This document shows positions 34,960-46,901 of a stretch of 64,000 bases of DNA, piece by piece; the first letter of the stretch is position 1, and each line of letters starts with the position of its first letter. Source of the DNA: Bacillus taeanensis (GTDB lineage: Bacteria > Bacillota > Bacilli > Bacillales > UBA6769); NCBI RefSeq assembly GCF_003318295.1, contig NZ_QOCW01000003.1, positions 185,154 through 249,153 on the forward strand. The letters run 5' to 3'. Under the pieces are notes generated by a model. The model was not told the origin of the DNA. It ran no database searches and saw only the letters and a list, made by a program, of their open reading frames with translations. Both the position numbers and the translations under genes were made by a program.

Positions 34960-36417
34960 TTACAGCGTTGGTTTCGCTTTATGATAATCTGTTTCTTGCT
35001 CAAATGCATGTGCAACACGGTAAACCATTTGCTCATCAAAATGTTTACCGATAATTTGTAATCCAACAGGTAAGCCGTTTGCAAGTCCGCACGGTACAGA
35101 AATCGCTGGAACACCTGCAAGGTTTACAGGAATTGTTAAAATATCGTTCGCATACATTGTTAACGGATCATCTGTTTTTTCACCGATTTTAAACGCTGTT
35201 GTCGGTGTTGTTGGTCCGATAATCACATCATAGTTTTCAAATACTTTTTCAAAGTCCTGCTTAATTAATGTACGAACTTTTTGTGCTTTTTTATAGTAAG
35301 CATCATAATAACCAGAGCTTAATGCAAACGTACCAAGCATAATACGGCGTTTGACTTCATCACCAAAGCCTTCACTTCTTGTTTTCTTATAAAGATCAAG
35401 AAGATTTTCAGCATTTTCAGCACGCACACCGTAACGCACGCCGTCAAAACGCGCAAGGTTTGCTGATGCTTCTGAAGAGGCAATTAAATAATAAGCCGCT
35501 GTCGCGTATTTTGTATGCGGAAGTGAGACTTCTTCCCAAACCGCTCCCATGCTTTCAAGCTTGTCTAACGCTTCTCTTACACGTGCTTTCACATCTTCAG
35601 CAACGCCTTCTGCTAAATATTCTTTTGGCACGGCAATTTTTAAGCCTTTCACATCGCCTGTTAAAGAAGATAAATAATCAGGTACGTCTACGTTTGCTGA
35701 TGTAGAATCCATTTTGTCGTAACCAGAAATTGCCTGCAGTAAATACGCATTATCTTCAACAGTTGTTGTAATTGGACCAATTTGATCTAATGAAGACGCA
35801 TATGCTACAAGACCAAAACGAGAAACACGTCCGTAAGTCGGTTTTAATCCGACAACACCACAAAATGCAGCTGGTTGACGAATTGAACCACCTGTATCAG
35901 AACCAAGAGAGAAATACACTTCGCCTGCTGCTACAGAAGCTGCTGAACCACCGCTTGATCCTCCTGGTACATATTCTGTATTCCATGGATTGCGTGTCTT
36001 TTTAAAGCCGGAGTTTTCTGTTGAAGACCCCATCGCGAATTCATCCATATTTAATTTACCGATTGTAATCGTTTCTGCTTTCGTAAGCTGCTGGACAACG
36101 GTTGCGTCATGAAGCGGTTCGAAGTTTGCAAGAAGCTGACTTGAACATGTTGTTGTAAGGCCTTTTGTAACGATATTGTCTTTTACTCCGATTGGTAATC
36201 CGAATAAAAGTCCTCTCGCTTCATCTGTACCTAATGCTTCATCAAGCTTTTTTGCAGCACTGCGAGCTTTTTCTTCATTTAATGCTGTAAATGCTTGTAC
36301 TTTATCTTCTACTGCGCTAATTCGTTTATAAGATTCATCTACTAAATCAGTAACAGATAATTCTTTTTTATGTAAAAGGCTGTGAATGTCAGCCAAGCTT
36401 TTATCAAATAATGACAT
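34960..36417 (-). CDS. gatA: Glu-tRNA amidotransferase subunit A (amidase)
   Basis: Amidase-signature subunit that releases ammonia from glutamine. VKDN (catalytic Lys), [14 protein letters not shown] and [12 protein letters not shown] (Ser-cisSer-Lys triad) are all present. 485 residues is the standard length. It lies 13 bases before gatB and 15 after gatC. Confidence 0.97.
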   Translation of the reverse strand: MSLFDKSLADIHSLLHKKELSVTDLVDESYKRISAVEDKVQAFTALNEEKARSAAKKLDEALGTDEARGLLFGLPIGVKDNIVTKGLTTTCSSQLLANFEPLHDATVVQQLTKAETITIGKLNMDEFAMGSSTENSGFKKTRNPWNTEYVPGGSSGGSAASVAAGEVYFSLGSDTGGSIRQPAAFCGVVGLKPTYGRVSRFGLVAYASSLDQIGPITTTVEDNAYLLQAISGYDKMDSTSANVDVPDYLSSLTGDVKGLKIAVPKEYLAEGVAEDVKARVREALDKLESMGAVWEEVSLPHTKYATAAYYLIASSEASANLARFDGVRYGVRAENAENLLDLYKKTRSEGFGDEVKRRIMLGTFALSSGYYDAYYKKAQKVRTLIKQDFEKVFENYDVIIGPTTPTTAFKIGEKTDDPLTMYANDILTIPVNLAGVPAISVPCGLANGLPVGLQIIGKHFDEQMVYRVAHAFEQETDYHKAKPTL

Positions 36418-36432
36418 AAGAAATCCCTCCTC

Positions 36433-36723
36433 CTACTCAAGAATGGATGGTACTTTCACTTGACCATCTTGTTCTTCAGGTGCATTTTTAAGTGCTTCTT
36501 CGCGGCTGATCCATTTTCTGGACTTATCTTCACGAAGGACATTTTTTAAATCGAGTACGTGTGTTGTTGGTTCTACATTTTCAACATCTAATTCATTTAA
36601 CTGCTCTGCATAAGAAATGATGTCGTCTAACTGCTTTGTAAATAGTTCTACTTCTTCTTCACTTAACTGTAAGCGCGCTAAGTTCGCAACATGCTTTACT
36701 TGTTCTTCTGTTATTCTTGACAT
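36433..36723 (-). CDS. gatC: Asp/Glu-tRNA amidotransferase subunit C
   Basis: Small subunit that stabilises GatA against GatB. 96 residues, starting [18 protein letters not shown] at ATG 36723 behind [25 protein letters not shown] is the conserved GatA-wrapping segment. An upstream in-frame extension to 36801 has no ribosome binding site. Confidence 0.96.
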   Translation of the reverse strand: MSRITEEQVKHVANLARLQLSEEEVELFTKQLDDIISYAEQLNELDVENVEPTTHVLDLKNVLREDKSRKWISREEALKNAPEEQDGQVKVPSILE

Positions 36724-36841
36724 AACTACTTCACCTCCAAAATTTCGCACACTTCTCACAATATAATGATGATACCAAACAACCGCCCTAATAAGCAACA
36801 AATCCTAGAGGAATCAGGACACTTTTTTCAGATAAAGCATA

Positions 36842-36969
36842 AAGAAAAGCGGAAGCGCCTTGTTCACCCCCGACTAGCAAATGTTCTTACGACTAAAAGG
36901 ATATTTTTCCCTTTAAGGCGGAAGGTTATTTGACTCAAGGGGGTAGGTGCTGAAGCTGGATACCAAAAC
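36842..36969 (+). repeat. Palindromic intergenic repeat, full copy
   Basis: About 128 bases that can fold end to end: AGCGGAAGCGCC...CACCCCCG pairs imperfectly with GGGGGTAGGTGCTGAAGCT, and CAAATGTTCTTACGACT with the right-hand GGCGGAAGGTTATTTG. It is about 80% alike to 45281-45410 by eye, in the same orientation. Confidence 0.85.
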
Positions 36970-36992
36970 TTAGACTTTCTTTCCCATAAAAA

Positions 36993-37020
36993 TATCCCTT
37001 CCTCAACTGAGGAAGGGATA
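36993..37020 (-). terminator. Terminator after opuE
   Basis: Perfect 12-bp stem TATCCCTTCCTC / GAGGAAGGGATA with a 4-base loop and TTTTTA on the minus strand. Confidence 0.88.
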
Positions 37021-37032
37021 GTAAGAGCTCAA

Positions 37033-38499
37033 TTATTTACGAGCAGCTTCAAATTCAGCAAGAATTTCTTTAGATGGCTCTTTATCCACCATACTTACAA
37101 TGAAAATTGCAAGTGTACATAAAATAAAGCCTGGTAAAATTTCATAAAGGTCAAAAATACCGCCAGTAATTTGCTTCCAAACAATAACGGTAATCGCCCC
37201 TACAATCATTCCCACTAGTGCGCCATTACGTGTCATACGTTTCCAGAACAAGCTCAGTATAATAACTGGACCAAATGCTGCACCAAATCCAGCCCATGCA
37301 TAACTTACAAGCTCAAGCACAGAACTTTCTGGGTTTTGAGCTAAGATAAGCGCGAATAGCGCAATCGCTAATACGCCGATTCGACCAACCCATACAAGTT
37401 CTTTTTGACTTGCATTCTTGCGAAAGATCGCTTTATAAAAATCCTCAGCAAGAGCACTTGATGATACTAACAGCTGTGAGTCAATTGTACTCATAATTGC
37501 AGAAAGAATCGCTGCAAGTAAAATTCCAGATACCCATGGATTAAAGAGAACATCAGTAAAGAAAATAAATACTTTCTCACTGTTATCTACATCACCCGCA
37601 ATAAGCGGATCATTCGCAAAATATGCAATACCGGCAAGACCCGTTAAAATGGCACCGAATAACCCGACAACCATCCACGCCATACCGATTAAACGTGCTG
37701 TTGGAACATCTTTTGGTGAACGAAGCGCCATAAAACGCGTAATAATGTGCGGCTGTCCGAAATAACCTAAGCCCCATGCAAGAAGTGAAATTACAGCGAT
37801 TGCTCCTCCTGCATCAAAAGCATCTAAATAAGAAGCATCCATACTTCCAACAGTATTAGTCATTTCGTTCCAACCACCAACTTTACTAACTGCGACAATT
37901 GGCACAATAATAAGAGCTAAAAACATTAAAATACCTTGAATAAAGTCTGTCCAACTTACAGCTAAAAATCCGCCAAGGAATGTATAAGAAATAATAACAA
38001 TAGCACCAATCCAAAGCGAAGTTGTATACGTCATTCCGAAAGATTCTTCAAACAGTAAGGCACCACCAACAAGTCCTGATGATGTATAGAATGTAAAGAA
38101 TATTAATGTTACAAGCGCTGAAATGACACGCAGGATTTTTGAATTATCTTTAAAACGATTTTCAAAGAAATCCGGTACTGTAATTGAGTCATTTGCAACC
38201 TCAGTATACGTACGAAGGCGTTTCGCAACAAACTGCCAGTTTAAATACGCCCCTACAGCTAAACCTACACAAATCCATAAAGCATCCATCCCTGCAGCAT
38301 AAGCATAACCAGGCAGTCCTAGTAAAAGCCAACTACTCATATCTGAAGCACCGGCACTTAATGCGGCCACTCCAGGACCTAGACGTCTTCCCCCTAATAC
38401 ATAATCAGATAAGTCACTTGTTAATCGATATGAGATAACTCCAATTAAAAGCATCCCAACTAAATAAATAATAAATGTTATTAACGTAGCAGCATCCAT
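37033..38499 (-). CDS. opuE: Sodium/proline symporter OpuE (PutP family)
   Basis: Sodium:solute symporter with about 13 membrane helices. In B. subtilis the gene at this place, OpuE, imports proline as osmoprotectant. 488 residues with ALSAGASDMSSWLLLG, the conserved second-helix sodium-site motif, plus LAWGLGYFGQPHIITRFMA and YAWAGFGAAFGP. Location between gatC and camS and the sigma-B promoter at 38644-38669 both favour OpuE over a catabolic PutP. A 34-codon membrane protein gene ends 5 bases upstream, and its last codons contain the opuE ribosome binding site. Confidence 0.88.
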   Translation of the reverse strand: MDAATLITFIIYLVGMLLIGVISYRLTSDLSDYVLGGRRLGPGVAALSAGASDMSSWLLLGLPGYAYAAGMDALWICVGLAVGAYLNWQFVAKRLRTYTEVANDSITVPDFFENRFKDNSKILRVISALVTLIFFTFYTSSGLVGGALLFEESFGMTYTTSLWIGAIVIISYTFLGGFLAVSWTDFIQGILMFLALIIVPIVAVSKVGGWNEMTNTVGSMDASYLDAFDAGGAIAVISLLAWGLGYFGQPHIITRFMALRSPKDVPTARLIGMAWMVVGLFGAILTGLAGIAYFANDPLIAGDVDNSEKVFIFFTDVLFNPWVSGILLAAILSAIMSTIDSQLLVSSSALAEDFYKAIFRKNASQKELVWVGRIGVLAIALFALILAQNPESSVLELVSYAWAGFGAAFGPVIILSLFWKRMTRNGALVGMIVGAITVIVWKQITGGIFDLYEILPGFILCTLAIFIVSMVDKEPSKEILAEFEAARK

Positions 38500-38504
38500 T
38501 TAGC

Positions 38505-38609
38505 CTATTCTCTCCTCTCAGTAAAAAATGTAATTAATGATAAAACAATTAATAACGGCATTGGAACTAAAAATAACAGCCATGTTGCTCCAGTAATTGC
38601 ATGATCCAT
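38505..38609 (-). CDS. 34-residue membrane microprotein coupled to opuE
   Basis: ATG at 38609 follows an excellent GGAGGAGGTGG. It encodes MDHAITGATW, one hydrophobic helix (LLFLVPMPLLIVLSLITFF) and a charged end TERRE before TAG. The opuE ribosome binding site GAGAGGAGAG is inside its last codons, so the two are translationally coupled. It resembles the short accessory proteins known beside some sodium symporters; homology is not proven here. Likely a helper or stability subunit of the transporter. Confidence 0.8.
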   Translation of the reverse strand: MDHAITGATWLLFLVPMPLLIVLSLITFFTERRE

Positions 38610-38992
38610 TATTCCACCTCCTCCATTATACACAAGCATACATTTACCCTTAATTTTTAAAGATTAAACCAAATTTTTTTTTGGCTTAACCACAATAACA
38701 ATCATAACAAAATATAAAAGTAAGAACATTCAAAAAATAATATTTCTAAATTACGAATGAATATTTATACAATTAAACCTCAAATGAAAGCGATTTCTTA
38801 AATATATAGTTATATCTATTCAAAAAAATTTATGAACATTAATTAACACTTTTTATTACGAAAGCGCTTAATCATTAAAATTACCATATGTTCCTAATAA
38901 AGTTTTCCCATAAATGATGAAATATATGTCAGGTGAATTTCACAGTTCATATATTTTTTTCCATAAGAAAAAAGGCTGGAAAACCAACCTTT
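38610..38992. other. Regulatory region upstream of opuE and terminator of camS
   Basis: 383 bases without a gene. It holds the sigma-B promoter at 38644-38669 and, at 38968-38993, a minus-strand hairpin AAGGTTGG / CCAGCCTT with a T run that ends camS. The rest is very AT-rich. Confidence 0.7.
38644..38669 (-). promoter_or_regulatory. Sigma-B (general stress) promoter of opuE
   Basis: Minus strand: GTTTAA (38664-38669), a 14-base spacer, GGGTAA (38644-38649). Fits the sigma-B consensus GTTTAA-N12-15-GGGTAT. B. subtilis opuE is known to have a sigma-B promoter, which supports both calls. Confidence 0.75.
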
Positions 38993-40162
38993 TTAATGAT
39001 AAATATGCACGTATGGTTCTTCTTTATCTGGATCTTTTACAATTAAGCTTTCTTGTTGATTCATTGACGTAATGTTTACTTCAATAGAAGCACCTTTTTG
39101 AAAGAAGTTTTTATCAATTAAATCTGTTACATATTGAGTAAAAGCAACTACTTCTGCTTTTCCATAAAACTGCATCGGAATATCAATCGTTAGACTCTGC
39201 AGTTCTCCTTTTTTATAAAAGCCTTTTCCGATTACCCCTACATAGTTTGGGAAAAATTCCTCAACTCTTGCCTTAAAATTATTAAACTTTTCCGCATCAT
39301 CGCGATGATCTTCTAACGCTTGATTGGATGGGAAAAAGTAATACTGCTCATTGATTTCGTCCCAACCCTTAATTGTTGATTGTCCTTTATTAACCACTGT
39401 ACTTGCAAAGAAATAACCAGGAATGATCGATTCACGCTCTGCTTCTTGATACAAAGCAATTACGATCGGAACATCTCTTAGTTCTTCTTTCTTCCGTAAA
39501 CGATTGGCAACTTCTTGTCCCATTTTTTTGGCTTCTTCTTCAATTTTTTGTTTATCAAGCTTTGTATCGCCGAACAGAAAGCGTCCCTGGTCATCTTCTA
39601 CTCGATAATAGTAGGAATTGTTCATCGAAAGTGCGATTACAATCCCTCCTAATTGAACCTTTCCTTCCTCTTTTTGAACCAGGTAGTTATGTTCAAGTAC
39701 ATAGGATAAATACTTTGGATTATTTTCTTCTGCAGTTAGTTTTTGATCAGCAGATAAAGAATCGAAATCCCCAGAAATAGCTTGATTTAAGCCTTCCTGA
39801 TTTTTTGGAGAGCTTCGGTCAATCCATGATTGAACTTCTTCTTTCGTTAAAAATTGCCCTTCTTTTAAAAAATAATTATCAGGATCAAATGTTTCCTGTG
39901 CAATGCGCATTAAACCCGTCTCAAGTTCATCAATATCCAAGCGGTTATCAACACCCGCTTCAATAAGTCCGCGCGCTGCACTTGGTTCAAACGGTAAAAC
40001 ACTGCGGTAAAAACGCTCTGATGTATTAATTTCGCGGCTGATAATCACTTTTTGTTTTGATTCTTCTTCTTTTACAACCGTTTCTTCATTGTCTTTATTC
40101 GATAAACATCCGCTTAACAACACCATACTTGTAAGTGCTGTAATTCCAAGTCGTTTTAACAT
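38993..40162 (-). CDS. camS: CamS-family lipoprotein (YerH)
   Basis: Membrane-anchored lipoprotein of the CamS/sex-pheromone-precursor family. It starts at ATG 40162 (MLKRLGITALTS) with AGAAGG 8 bases upstream; a frame from 40192 would overrun that site. The signal peptide ends with LLSGC, so the lipid-modified Cys is about residue 19. 389 residues. In enterococci the signal peptide of such proteins yields a mating pheromone; the role of the mature protein in Bacillus is unknown. It is 34 bases after ligA, in the pcrB-pcrA-ligA-camS operon. Confidence 0.9.
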   Translation of the reverse strand: MLKRLGITALTSMVLLSGCLSNKDNEETVVKEEESKQKVIISREINTSERFYRSVLPFEPSAARGLIEAGVDNRLDIDELETGLMRIAQETFDPDNYFLKEGQFLTKEEVQSWIDRSSPKNQEGLNQAISGDFDSLSADQKLTAEENNPKYLSYVLEHNYLVQKEEGKVQLGGIVIALSMNNSYYYRVEDDQGRFLFGDTKLDKQKIEEEAKKMGQEVANRLRKKEELRDVPIVIALYQEAERESIIPGYFFASTVVNKGQSTIKGWDEINEQYYFFPSNQALEDHRDDAEKFNNFKARVEEFFPNYVGVIGKGFYKKGELQSLTIDIPMQFYGKAEVVAFTQYVTDLIDKNFFQKGASIEVNITSMNQQESLIVKDPDKEEPYVHIYH

Positions 40163-40196
40163 GTAAACAACCTTCTTCCTCATCCATTCCAAAAAA

Positions 40197-42233
<2,037 letters not shown>

Positions 42234-44456
42234 CTATGCTTTTTCAATTGGAGCATATTTAGCCAATAGACGCTTAATGCCAGCGGGCGGTGGAAAGGCA
42301 ATATCCAGCTCTAATGAATCTCCTGTCCCTTTCATACTTACAACCGTACCAATGCCAAACTTGCCGTGTTTTGCTTTATCCCCAACACTCCAATCAAGCT
42401 TATCACCGCCTGTATTATTAAACTGCGGACGCTTCACAGCCGGGCGAGTTGGGCGAGTGGTTTGCCCCGTAATATTTGCGCGCGGCATACTTTTTTCTTG
42501 AAGCATATTTTCAATGAGCTCTTGTGGAATTTCATTAATAAAACGTGACGCAGGATTTGCATTTGTACGTCCGTAAATCGTACGCATTTTGGCATTTGTT
42601 AAATAAAGTTCTTCTTCCGCACGCGTAATTCCTACATACGCAAGACGGCGTTCTTCTTCCATTTCTTCTTCTTCAAAAAGAGCGCGGTTATGGGGGAAGA
42701 TTCCTTCTTCCATACCAATTAAGAAGACAACTGGAAACTCAAGACCTTTCGCAGAATGCAGTGTCATAAGTGTGACAGCTTCACTTGGTTTTTCTTCATT
42801 CTCATTATCCAACTTGTCAATGTCTGCAACGAGCGCTAAATCTGTTAAGAAAGCTACTAGACTTTTATCTTCACTAACCCGTTCAAACTCTGTTGTAACC
42901 GATAAAAATTCTTCAATGTTTTCAAGACGGCTCTGCGCTTCAATTGTATTCTCGGTTTCAAGCATTTGCCGATAGCCTGTTTTTTCAATTACTTCTTCAA
43001 CAAGTTCTGTTGCTGATAAATATTCCTGCATGCTTGTCCAGTTAATAATTAAATTGCTGAAATCAAGAACCGCATTTGTCGCACGCTTGCTTAAACCAAT
43101 TTGTTCTGCTTCTTGAATCGCTTCAATCATTGAAATGCCCTGTGCGACTGCAAACTCACGAATTTTATCAACCGATGTACCGCCAACACCCCGTTTTGGC
43201 ACATTAATAATACGTTCTAAACTAATATCATCATCAGGATTTGCAATTAAGCGTAAATAAGCTAAAATATCTTTAATTTCTTTACGGTCGTAGAACTTTG
43301 TACCGCCAACAATGTTATAAGGAACGTTCGATTTCATTAATACTTCCTCAATCACACGAGATTGCGCGTTTGTCCGATACAAAACGGCCACATCATTATA
43401 GCTTTTGCCATCATTGATCACTTTACGAATTTTCCCTGAAATAAAGTATGCTTCATCATGTTCATTATCGCCTTGATAATAAACGATGTTTTTTCCTTTA
43501 TCATTTTCTGTCCATAATTTTTTCGGCTTACGATTGGCATTGTTTTCAATCACAACGTTCGCTGCTTCTAAAATTGTCTTCGTGGAGCGATAGTTTTGCT
43601 CTAACAAAATCGTTGTTGCGTTCGGATAGTCTTTTTCAAACGATAAAATGTTCGCAATATCGGCACCGCGCCAGCGATAGATGGACTGATCGGAATCACC
43701 GACAACACATAAATTTTTAAAGCGATCACTAATCATTTTTACAAGCATGTACTGCGCTCTGTTCGTATCTTGATACTCATCAACATGGACATATTGAAAT
43801 TTACGCTGATAAAACTCTAATACTTCAGGAATTTCTTTGAATAAATGAATTGTTGTCATAATGAGATCGTCAAAATCAAGGGCGCTGTTTTTCTTAAGGC
43901 GCTTTTCATACTCAACGTAAATATCACGAACCACTTCTTTGTATGGATCATAACCATCCGTAAGACTTGCCGCATAATCTTTCGCTGTTTTTAATTCATT
44001 TTTCGCGCCGCTGATCGAGCCAAGAATACTTCTTGGCTCAAATTTTTTCGTATCAAGATTTTTTTCCTTCATCACTTGTTTAACGACCGTTAACTGATCA
44101 GAAGCATCTAAAATCGTAAAGTTTCGGTTCACTCCAATACGGTCAATATCACGACGTAAAATCCGCACACACATCGAGTGGAAGGTTGAAATCCAAATTT
44201 CTTCCGCAACAGGACCTGTCATGTTTGCCACACGATCCTTCATCTCGCGTGCGGCCTTGTTAGTGAAGGTAATCGCTAAAATGTTCCACGGCGCGACTTC
44301 TTTTTCCATCATTAAATACGCAATCCGGTGTGTTAAGACACGCGTTTTTCCACTTCCGGCACCCGCCATTAAAAGAAGCGGTCCTTCCGTATGCTTAACC
44401 GCTGCACGCTGCTCTGGGTTTAACCCGCTTAGTAATTTTTCAATCATTCTTTGCAT
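42234..44456 (-). CDS. pcrA: ATP-dependent DNA helicase PcrA
   Basis: UvrD-type 3'-5' helicase needed for repair and rolling-circle replication. It has the Q motif [16 protein letters not shown] (Walker A), VDEYQDTN (motif II), [14 protein letters not shown] (III), LEQNYRST (IV), [13 protein letters not shown] (V) and [13 protein letters not shown] (VI). 740 residues from ATG 44456, which has AGGGGTGA upstream; the earlier in-frame ATG at 44489 lacks one. The C-terminal tail ends in the RNA-polymerase-binding Tudor-like domain ([16 protein letters not shown]). Confidence 0.96.
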   Translation of the reverse strand: MQRMIEKLLSGLNPEQRAAVKHTEGPLLLMAGAGSGKTRVLTHRIAYLMMEKEVAPWNILAITFTNKAAREMKDRVANMTGPVAEEIWISTFHSMCVRILRRDIDRIGVNRNFTILDASDQLTVVKQVMKEKNLDTKKFEPRSILGSISGAKNELKTAKDYAASLTDGYDPYKEVVRDIYVEYEKRLKKNSALDFDDLIMTTIHLFKEIPEVLEFYQRKFQYVHVDEYQDTNRAQYMLVKMISDRFKNLCVVGDSDQSIYRWRGADIANILSFEKDYPNATTILLEQNYRSTKTILEAANVVIENNANRKPKKLWTENDKGKNIVYYQGDNEHDEAYFISGKIRKVINDGKSYNDVAVLYRTNAQSRVIEEVLMKSNVPYNIVGGTKFYDRKEIKDILAYLRLIANPDDDISLERIINVPKRGVGGTSVDKIREFAVAQGISMIEAIQEAEQIGLSKRATNAVLDFSNLIINWTSMQEYLSATELVEEVIEKTGYRQMLETENTIEAQSRLENIEEFLSVTTEFERVSEDKSLVAFLTDLALVADIDKLDNENEEKPSEAVTLMTLHSAKGLEFPVVFLIGMEEGIFPHNRALFEEEEMEEERRLAYVGITRAEEELYLTNAKMRTIYGRTNANPASRFINEIPQELIENMLQEKSMPRANITGQTTRPTRPAVKRPQFNNTGGDKLDWSVGDKAKHGKFGIGTVVSMKGTGDSLELDIAFPPPAGIKRLLAKYAPIEKA

Positions 44457-44523
44457 ACTATCACCCCTACAAAACATATGTTCTATCATTATCGTAGCTT
44501 ATTTTTCGTCCAACAACAATGGT

Positions 44524-45207
44524 TTATTTTACTGCTTTCACAGTTTTTAATGCTTCTTTCACATCTTCATAAATAATATTGCCTACTACAATCGTTTTTG
44601 CATATTTCGCCATTTCTTCCGCCTGCTCTTGTGACGAAATGCCGCCGCCGTAAAAGAGCTGTGCCTCTTCTAACACGCTCGAAACTTCCCTTACAAGCTC
44701 CGGCTCACCGTACGTGCCACTGTATTCTAAATAAAAAATAGGAAGCTTAAACATTTTTTCAGCCATACGCGCATAGGCGAGTATATCATCACGATCAAGA
44801 TTAGTATCCGCTCTTGTTAGCTTTGCTGCTTTCGCTTCTTCATTTAATATACAATAGCCTTCCATGACAATTTCATCCCAATTCATAATTTCCCCGTACT
44901 CTTTAACAGCCTCATGGTGAAGACCTTTCATCCACTTCATGTCATCTGTATTCAGTACGGTTGGAATAAAATAAAAATCAAATCCTGGTGTAATCGATTC
45001 AATATTGGAAACTTCTAGAACGCATGGAACCGTATAGCGGCGAATTCTCGCTAATAAACTAATCGTATTATCTAATGTAACCCCATCACTGCCGCCAACT
45101 AAAATCGCATCTGTTCCGGATTCACAAATTTCTTCAAGCACACTATCTTCAATTTCCTTATTCGGATCTACTTTAAAAACATGACGCCACTCTTTATAGT
45201 CGTACAT
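44524..45207 (-). CDS. pcrB: Heptaprenylglyceryl phosphate synthase PcrB
   Basis: TIM-barrel prenyltransferase that joins heptaprenyl diphosphate to sn-glycerol-1-phosphate, giving an archaeal-type ether lipid. 227 residues with [10 protein letters not shown] near the N-terminus, YLEYSGTYG, and the phosphate-binding loops FYGGGISS and VVGNIIYED at the end. First gene of the pcrB-pcrA-ligA-camS operon; TAGGAGGAAAG precedes the ATG. Confidence 0.94.
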   Translation of the reverse strand: MYDYKEWRHVFKVDPNKEIEDSVLEEICESGTDAILVGGSDGVTLDNTISLLARIRRYTVPCVLEVSNIESITPGFDFYFIPTVLNTDDMKWMKGLHHEAVKEYGEIMNWDEIVMEGYCILNEEAKAAKLTRADTNLDRDDILAYARMAEKMFKLPIFYLEYSGTYGEPELVREVSSVLEEAQLFYGGGISSQEQAEEMAKYAKTIVVGNIIYEDVKEALKTVKAVK

Positions 45208-45280
45208 AAACTTTCCTCCTAAAAAACATCGCTCATAGAGAGGATTATATCAAAAATAAAGATTACTCTCATCTTTTGCT

Positions 45281-45410
45281 TAAGAAAAGCGTAAGCACCT
45301 TGTTCACCCCCGATAAGCAAATGTTCTTATGGCAAAAAGGTGATTTGTACCTTTAAGTCATAAGGTTATTTGACTCGAGGGGGGTAGGCGCTGAAGCTGG
45401 ACACCAAATG
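45281..45410 (+). repeat. Palindromic intergenic repeat, full copy
   Basis: Second full-length copy (about 130 bases) in the same orientation as 36842-36969. It starts TTAAGAAAAGCGTAAGC and ends GCTGAAGCTGGACACCAAAT. The two arms are imperfect reverse complements, so the transcript can form a long hairpin. It sits between pcrB and yerC. Confidence 0.87.
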
Positions 45411-45426
45411 AAAACACAAATAAAAA

Positions 45427-45456
45427 TAGAGAGCAAAAATTTGCTCTCTATTTTTA
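45427..45456 (-). terminator. Terminator after yerC
   Basis: Stem TAGAGAGCAA / TTGCTCTCTA, 4-base loop, with A and T runs on both sides. Confidence 0.85.
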
Positions 45457-45750
45457 TTTGCTCTCTGCAATTCGATCAAGTGCGAGCTGGTAAGCGTCAT
45501 TTCCATAATTCAGGCAGCGTTTTACACGAGAAATCGTTGCCGTACTTGCACCTGTTTCTGTTTCAATTTTATGATACGTATACCCGTCTCTTAACATGCG
45601 GGCTACTTCAAGACGCTGTGCTAATGATTGGATTTCATTCACTGTAGCTAAATCATCAAAAAAACGATAACATTCATCTAAGTCTTTTAACGTTAAAATC
45701 GCTTCAAATAATTGATCAAGCGTTTTTCCGCGTAATTTTTCAATCTGCAC
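45454..45750 (-). CDS. yerC: YerC/TrpR-superfamily DNA-binding protein
   Basis: 98-residue all-helical protein of the YerC/YecD family in the Trp-repressor fold. AQRLEVARMLRDGYTYHKIETETGASTATISRVKRCL (about 43-79) contains the helix-turn-helix. In the B. subtilis map it lies between yerB and pcrB as here. In later work YerC has been linked to regulation of envelope or purine-related genes, but I cannot say more from sequence. Confidence 0.92.
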   Translation of the reverse strand: MQIEKLRGKTLDQLFEAILTLKDLDECYRFFDDLATVNEIQSLAQRLEVARMLRDGYTYHKIETETGASTATISRVKRCLNYGNDAYQLALDRIAESK

Positions 45751-45762
45751 AATTGTTCCCCC

Positions 45763-46839
45763 TTAAATTCCGTTATAGTTAATACTTTGTGTAATACCTG
45801 GATCACTAGGGATAATATTAATCCAAGTGGCTCCTGGTAAAAGCTTTAATTTTTGCCCATTTAAAAATGGAAGAAGTCGTCCATTTTCATTTTTCCATTC
45901 CACCTGTTGGACCACCCCATTTTGCAAAAGAAGGGCTTTTCCGCCGGATGTTAAATTAATCTCACGGCGGCCAGCATTATCTATAATACGATGATCGGCT
46001 TCAATAATAAATACATTTTTTAATTCAACAGGTGTTTTTGATTCTCGATCAATTGTCTGCTCTTTATCATTAAAGCGATAATATGTTGAAGTATTAGGAT
46101 TGTAATGATAGCTTACATTGTAGCGACCTAAATAGTCAATTTCTACGTTTTCTGCTAGCTCTCCATTAACCGCTTTAAAACGCTCTTCGGATTGAAAAGG
46201 AAGAGGATGTACTTCTTTTTCTAAGCTGTATCCCTTTAACTCCGCACCTTTGACAAGATTTTCATACGTAATATAGGAATTATGGGGAGCTTTGCGAAAC
46301 GATACACGTGTGAATAACGTACCATCATAAGTAATGCCGTTTATATGATCAATAACACCTGCTTTTAACATGTCATATGCTTCTGGACTATACCCGTGTG
46401 CCGCATAAAACGCACCATACCCTTTACTTAATTCAATATAGTAATTACGCGCACTGCGGACAGGTCCAATTATTTCCGGCATGTCACTTTGGTAAATCGC
46501 AATAAAACGTGTCACCGCTCCTTCTGCTAACACTTCATAAACGACATCAGCTTTATGAAGACCTGACTGAGGCCGTGCCTTTGGATGATTGTTTACCATC
46601 ACTGCTATCGGACGGTGATTGGTTGGTTCATTTGTTTTTTCACCTGTTAATGGTAAAGTAAAATGATAGACTGCCGCTTCCTCTACCGGCTCTTCTGCAT
46701 GTTCTTCAATCACCGCTTCTTCTTTTACAGGAGAACGTTGGCTTTCTTCTGCTTCCTGTTCTGCTTTGTTTTGACATGCTGTTATAAAAATGAAGAGAAT
46801 AACCAAAAAAACGGCTCTCACATAGTGCTGGTTCTTCAT
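45763..46839 (-). CDS. yerB: YerB, DUF3048 lipoprotein
   Basis: 358-residue lipoprotein: a hydrophobic signal ends in IFITAC, with the lipid Cys near residue 22. A Glu-rich linker follows, then the DUF3048 N-terminal domain (IAVMVNNHPKARPQSGLHKADVVYE, GAVTRFIAIYQSD) and C-terminal domain (ATWINIIPSD). Function unknown; expected on the outer face of the membrane. It is 12 bases before yerC. Confidence 0.92.
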   Translation of the reverse strand: MKNQHYVRAVFLVILFIFITACQNKAEQEAEESQRSPVKEEAVIEEHAEEPVEEAAVYHFTLPLTGEKTNEPTNHRPIAVMVNNHPKARPQSGLHKADVVYEVLAEGAVTRFIAIYQSDMPEIIGPVRSARNYYIELSKGYGAFYAAHGYSPEAYDMLKAGVIDHINGITYDGTLFTRVSFRKAPHNSYITYENLVKGAELKGYSLEKEVHPLPFQSEERFKAVNGELAENVEIDYLGRYNVSYHYNPNTSTYYRFNDKEQTIDRESKTPVELKNVFIIEADHRIIDNAGRREINLTSGGKALLLQNGVVQQVEWKNENGRLLPFLNGQKLKLLPGATWINIIPSDPGITQSINYNGI

Positions 46840-46901
46840 AAATTTCCTGCCTTTTGTTGAAGGTTTTCTATTACTGCTTCATAGAACTTCTCTTTACTAG
46901 T

